From Paenibacillus maysiensis (GTDB lineage: Bacteria > Bacillota > Bacilli > Paenibacillales > Paenibacillaceae): a stretch of 49,599 nt of DNA. Where the stretch lies: NCBI RefSeq assembly GCF_000520815.1, contig NZ_ASRY01000189.1, forward strand, positions 1 to 49,599, in the 5' to 3' direction. This document shows, in pieces, positions 48,874-49,599 of this stretch. How positions within the stretch are numbered: the stretch's first letter is position 1; each line of letters begins with the position of its first letter. The translations under genes and the position numbers were made by a program. The notes below the pieces were generated by a model, which saw only the letters and a program-made list of their open reading frames with translations, ran no database searches and was not told where the DNA came from.

Positions 48874-49599
48874 GTGACGGGCGCCGCCCTTCAACACGGC
48901 GGCTGCCCCAATCACAGTCAGGCATGCATACATCCATAACATCCCCACCGTTAGCAACGGGTGACGGATATAGCTTTTCAGATTTTTCCATGTATACAGC
49001 ACCGGACGGAAAAAGTACCACCGTTCCAGCGCCTTCCGCAAGCCCCCCTCTTCGGATGACATCGTACGATCCATTACCGAGAAGTAGTAAGCTTTTTTAC
49101 GTAATACATCACGCAAATAGACCTGTTTTTCATCATGATATACACGTGTAAATACCGCCCGCCGGATGACTCCGCCAGACTCTATATAGCGCAGGGTCGG
49201 CTGTATTTCTTCAAAAGCAATCTGCTCCGCGTTAAATCCGCCTGTCGATTCATAAGCGCTCATTCGCCAGAAGCGTGCCGCTTCAATGGAGCGTTTTCCC
49301 AAGGTTTCACCCGCGTTGTTAATTACATTTCGCTCGAAGACTTTCACTTTGGAAAAAAAGTTGGCCGCTTCCGAATAGGCCTCCTCAGGAACGACCAATG
49401 CGCCGATATCCTGATGATCGTCAAAAAAGTCGATGCTCTGCTGAATCAAATGCTCGGCTAAAATCATATCGGAATCCAATACAAGTATGTATTCGGCACC
49501 CAAACGTCCGGCTTCCTCAACCGCCTTGACTCTTGCGATTCCCCGCTCTCCATGGGGAAGCTCCAACACTGTTACGGGTACTGGACTCCCTGCCGCTAG
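48841..49599 (-). CDS. Family-2 glycosyltransferase, N-terminus cut by the window
   Basis: The frame stays open to the right edge, so the start is missing; the visible 252 codons end at TAA 48841. The catalytic DxD is visible in ILVLDSDM, preceded by ERGIARVKAVEEA, and EIQPTLR could be the acceptor-side motif. The C-terminus has an amphipathic stretch and one membrane helix (TVGMLWMYACLTVIGAAAVL). It probably builds surface or extracellular polysaccharide and fits the manC and envelope genes nearby. Confidence 0.85.
   Translation of the reverse strand, partial: LAAGSPVPVTVLELPHGERGIARVKAVEEAGRLGAEYILVLDSDMILAEHLIQQSIDFFDDHQDIGALVVPEEAYSEAANFFSKVKVFERNVINNAGETLGKRSIEAARFWRMSAYESTGGFNAEQIAFEEIQPTLRYIESGGVIRRAVFTRVYHDEKQVYLRDVLRKKAYYFSVMDRTMSSEEGGLRKALERWYFFRPVLYTWKNLKSYIRHPLLTVGMLWMYACLTVIGAAAVLKGGARHSRDLAKADKA

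Overview
The window looks like chromosome of a spore-forming Firmicute, most probably Paenibacillus (P. polymyxa-like). The left third carries the Bacillales order of trigger factor, Clp, Lon, EngB and heme genes. Shine-Dalgarno sites are strong GGAGG types, GTG starts are common, and LicT, GlpP-type and glycine-riboswitch controls are all present. The assignment rests on recognised families and gene order, not on a database search.

Layout. 1-13100, minus strand, is housekeeping: a ysoA-like TPR gene, tig, clpP, clpX, ispG, lonB, lon, engB, an unlisted 32-residue ORF, hemA and a partial hemX. 13359-14420, plus strand, has tRNA-Arg(TCT) and exoA. 14487-17010, minus strand, is glpF-glpK behind an attenuator-like leader. 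17153-18631, plus strand, is a glucose/GlcNAc-type PTS EIICB. 18763-25966, minus strand, is a compact biotin-independent malonate decarboxylase operon (mdcH-A-B-C-DE-G, with beta and gamma subunits fused) plus a membrane acyltransferase. A divergent LysR regulator follows at 26094.

27198-31964, plus strand, holds a sugar ABC transporter without ATPase, then a 50-residue ORF, a radical SAM/SPASM protein and a 27-residue peptide gene with a near-perfect ribosome binding site. This is the best candidate for an undescribed system: a minimal modified-peptide (RiPP-like) locus. 32090-33847, minus strand, is a Na+:alanine/glycine symporter under a tandem glycine riboswitch. 34124-38272, plus strand, has a LacI regulator, then licT and a beta-glucoside PTS EIIBCA, each of the last two behind its own LicT antiterminator. 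38431-38946 is a membrane-anchored thioredoxin-like protein.

39218-49599 looks like a cell-surface polysaccharide and signalling region. It has a GDP-mannose pyrophosphorylase, an OmpR-type response regulator, a 1475-residue multi-spanning envelope protein co-directional with a sensor kinase and a 153-residue protein of unknown function, a receiver-domain protein with an unrecognised C-terminus, and a glycosyltransferase cut by the window edge.

How they work together. The left block covers nascent-chain folding, ATP-dependent proteolysis and early heme synthesis. The middle is a series of independently controlled carbon-uptake units, using nearly every common Firmicute RNA control device. 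The right block probably links envelope sensing to polysaccharide assembly. Many starts were moved downstream of the longest ORF because a good ribosome binding site sits there. mdcH was instead extended upstream to a non-ATG start.
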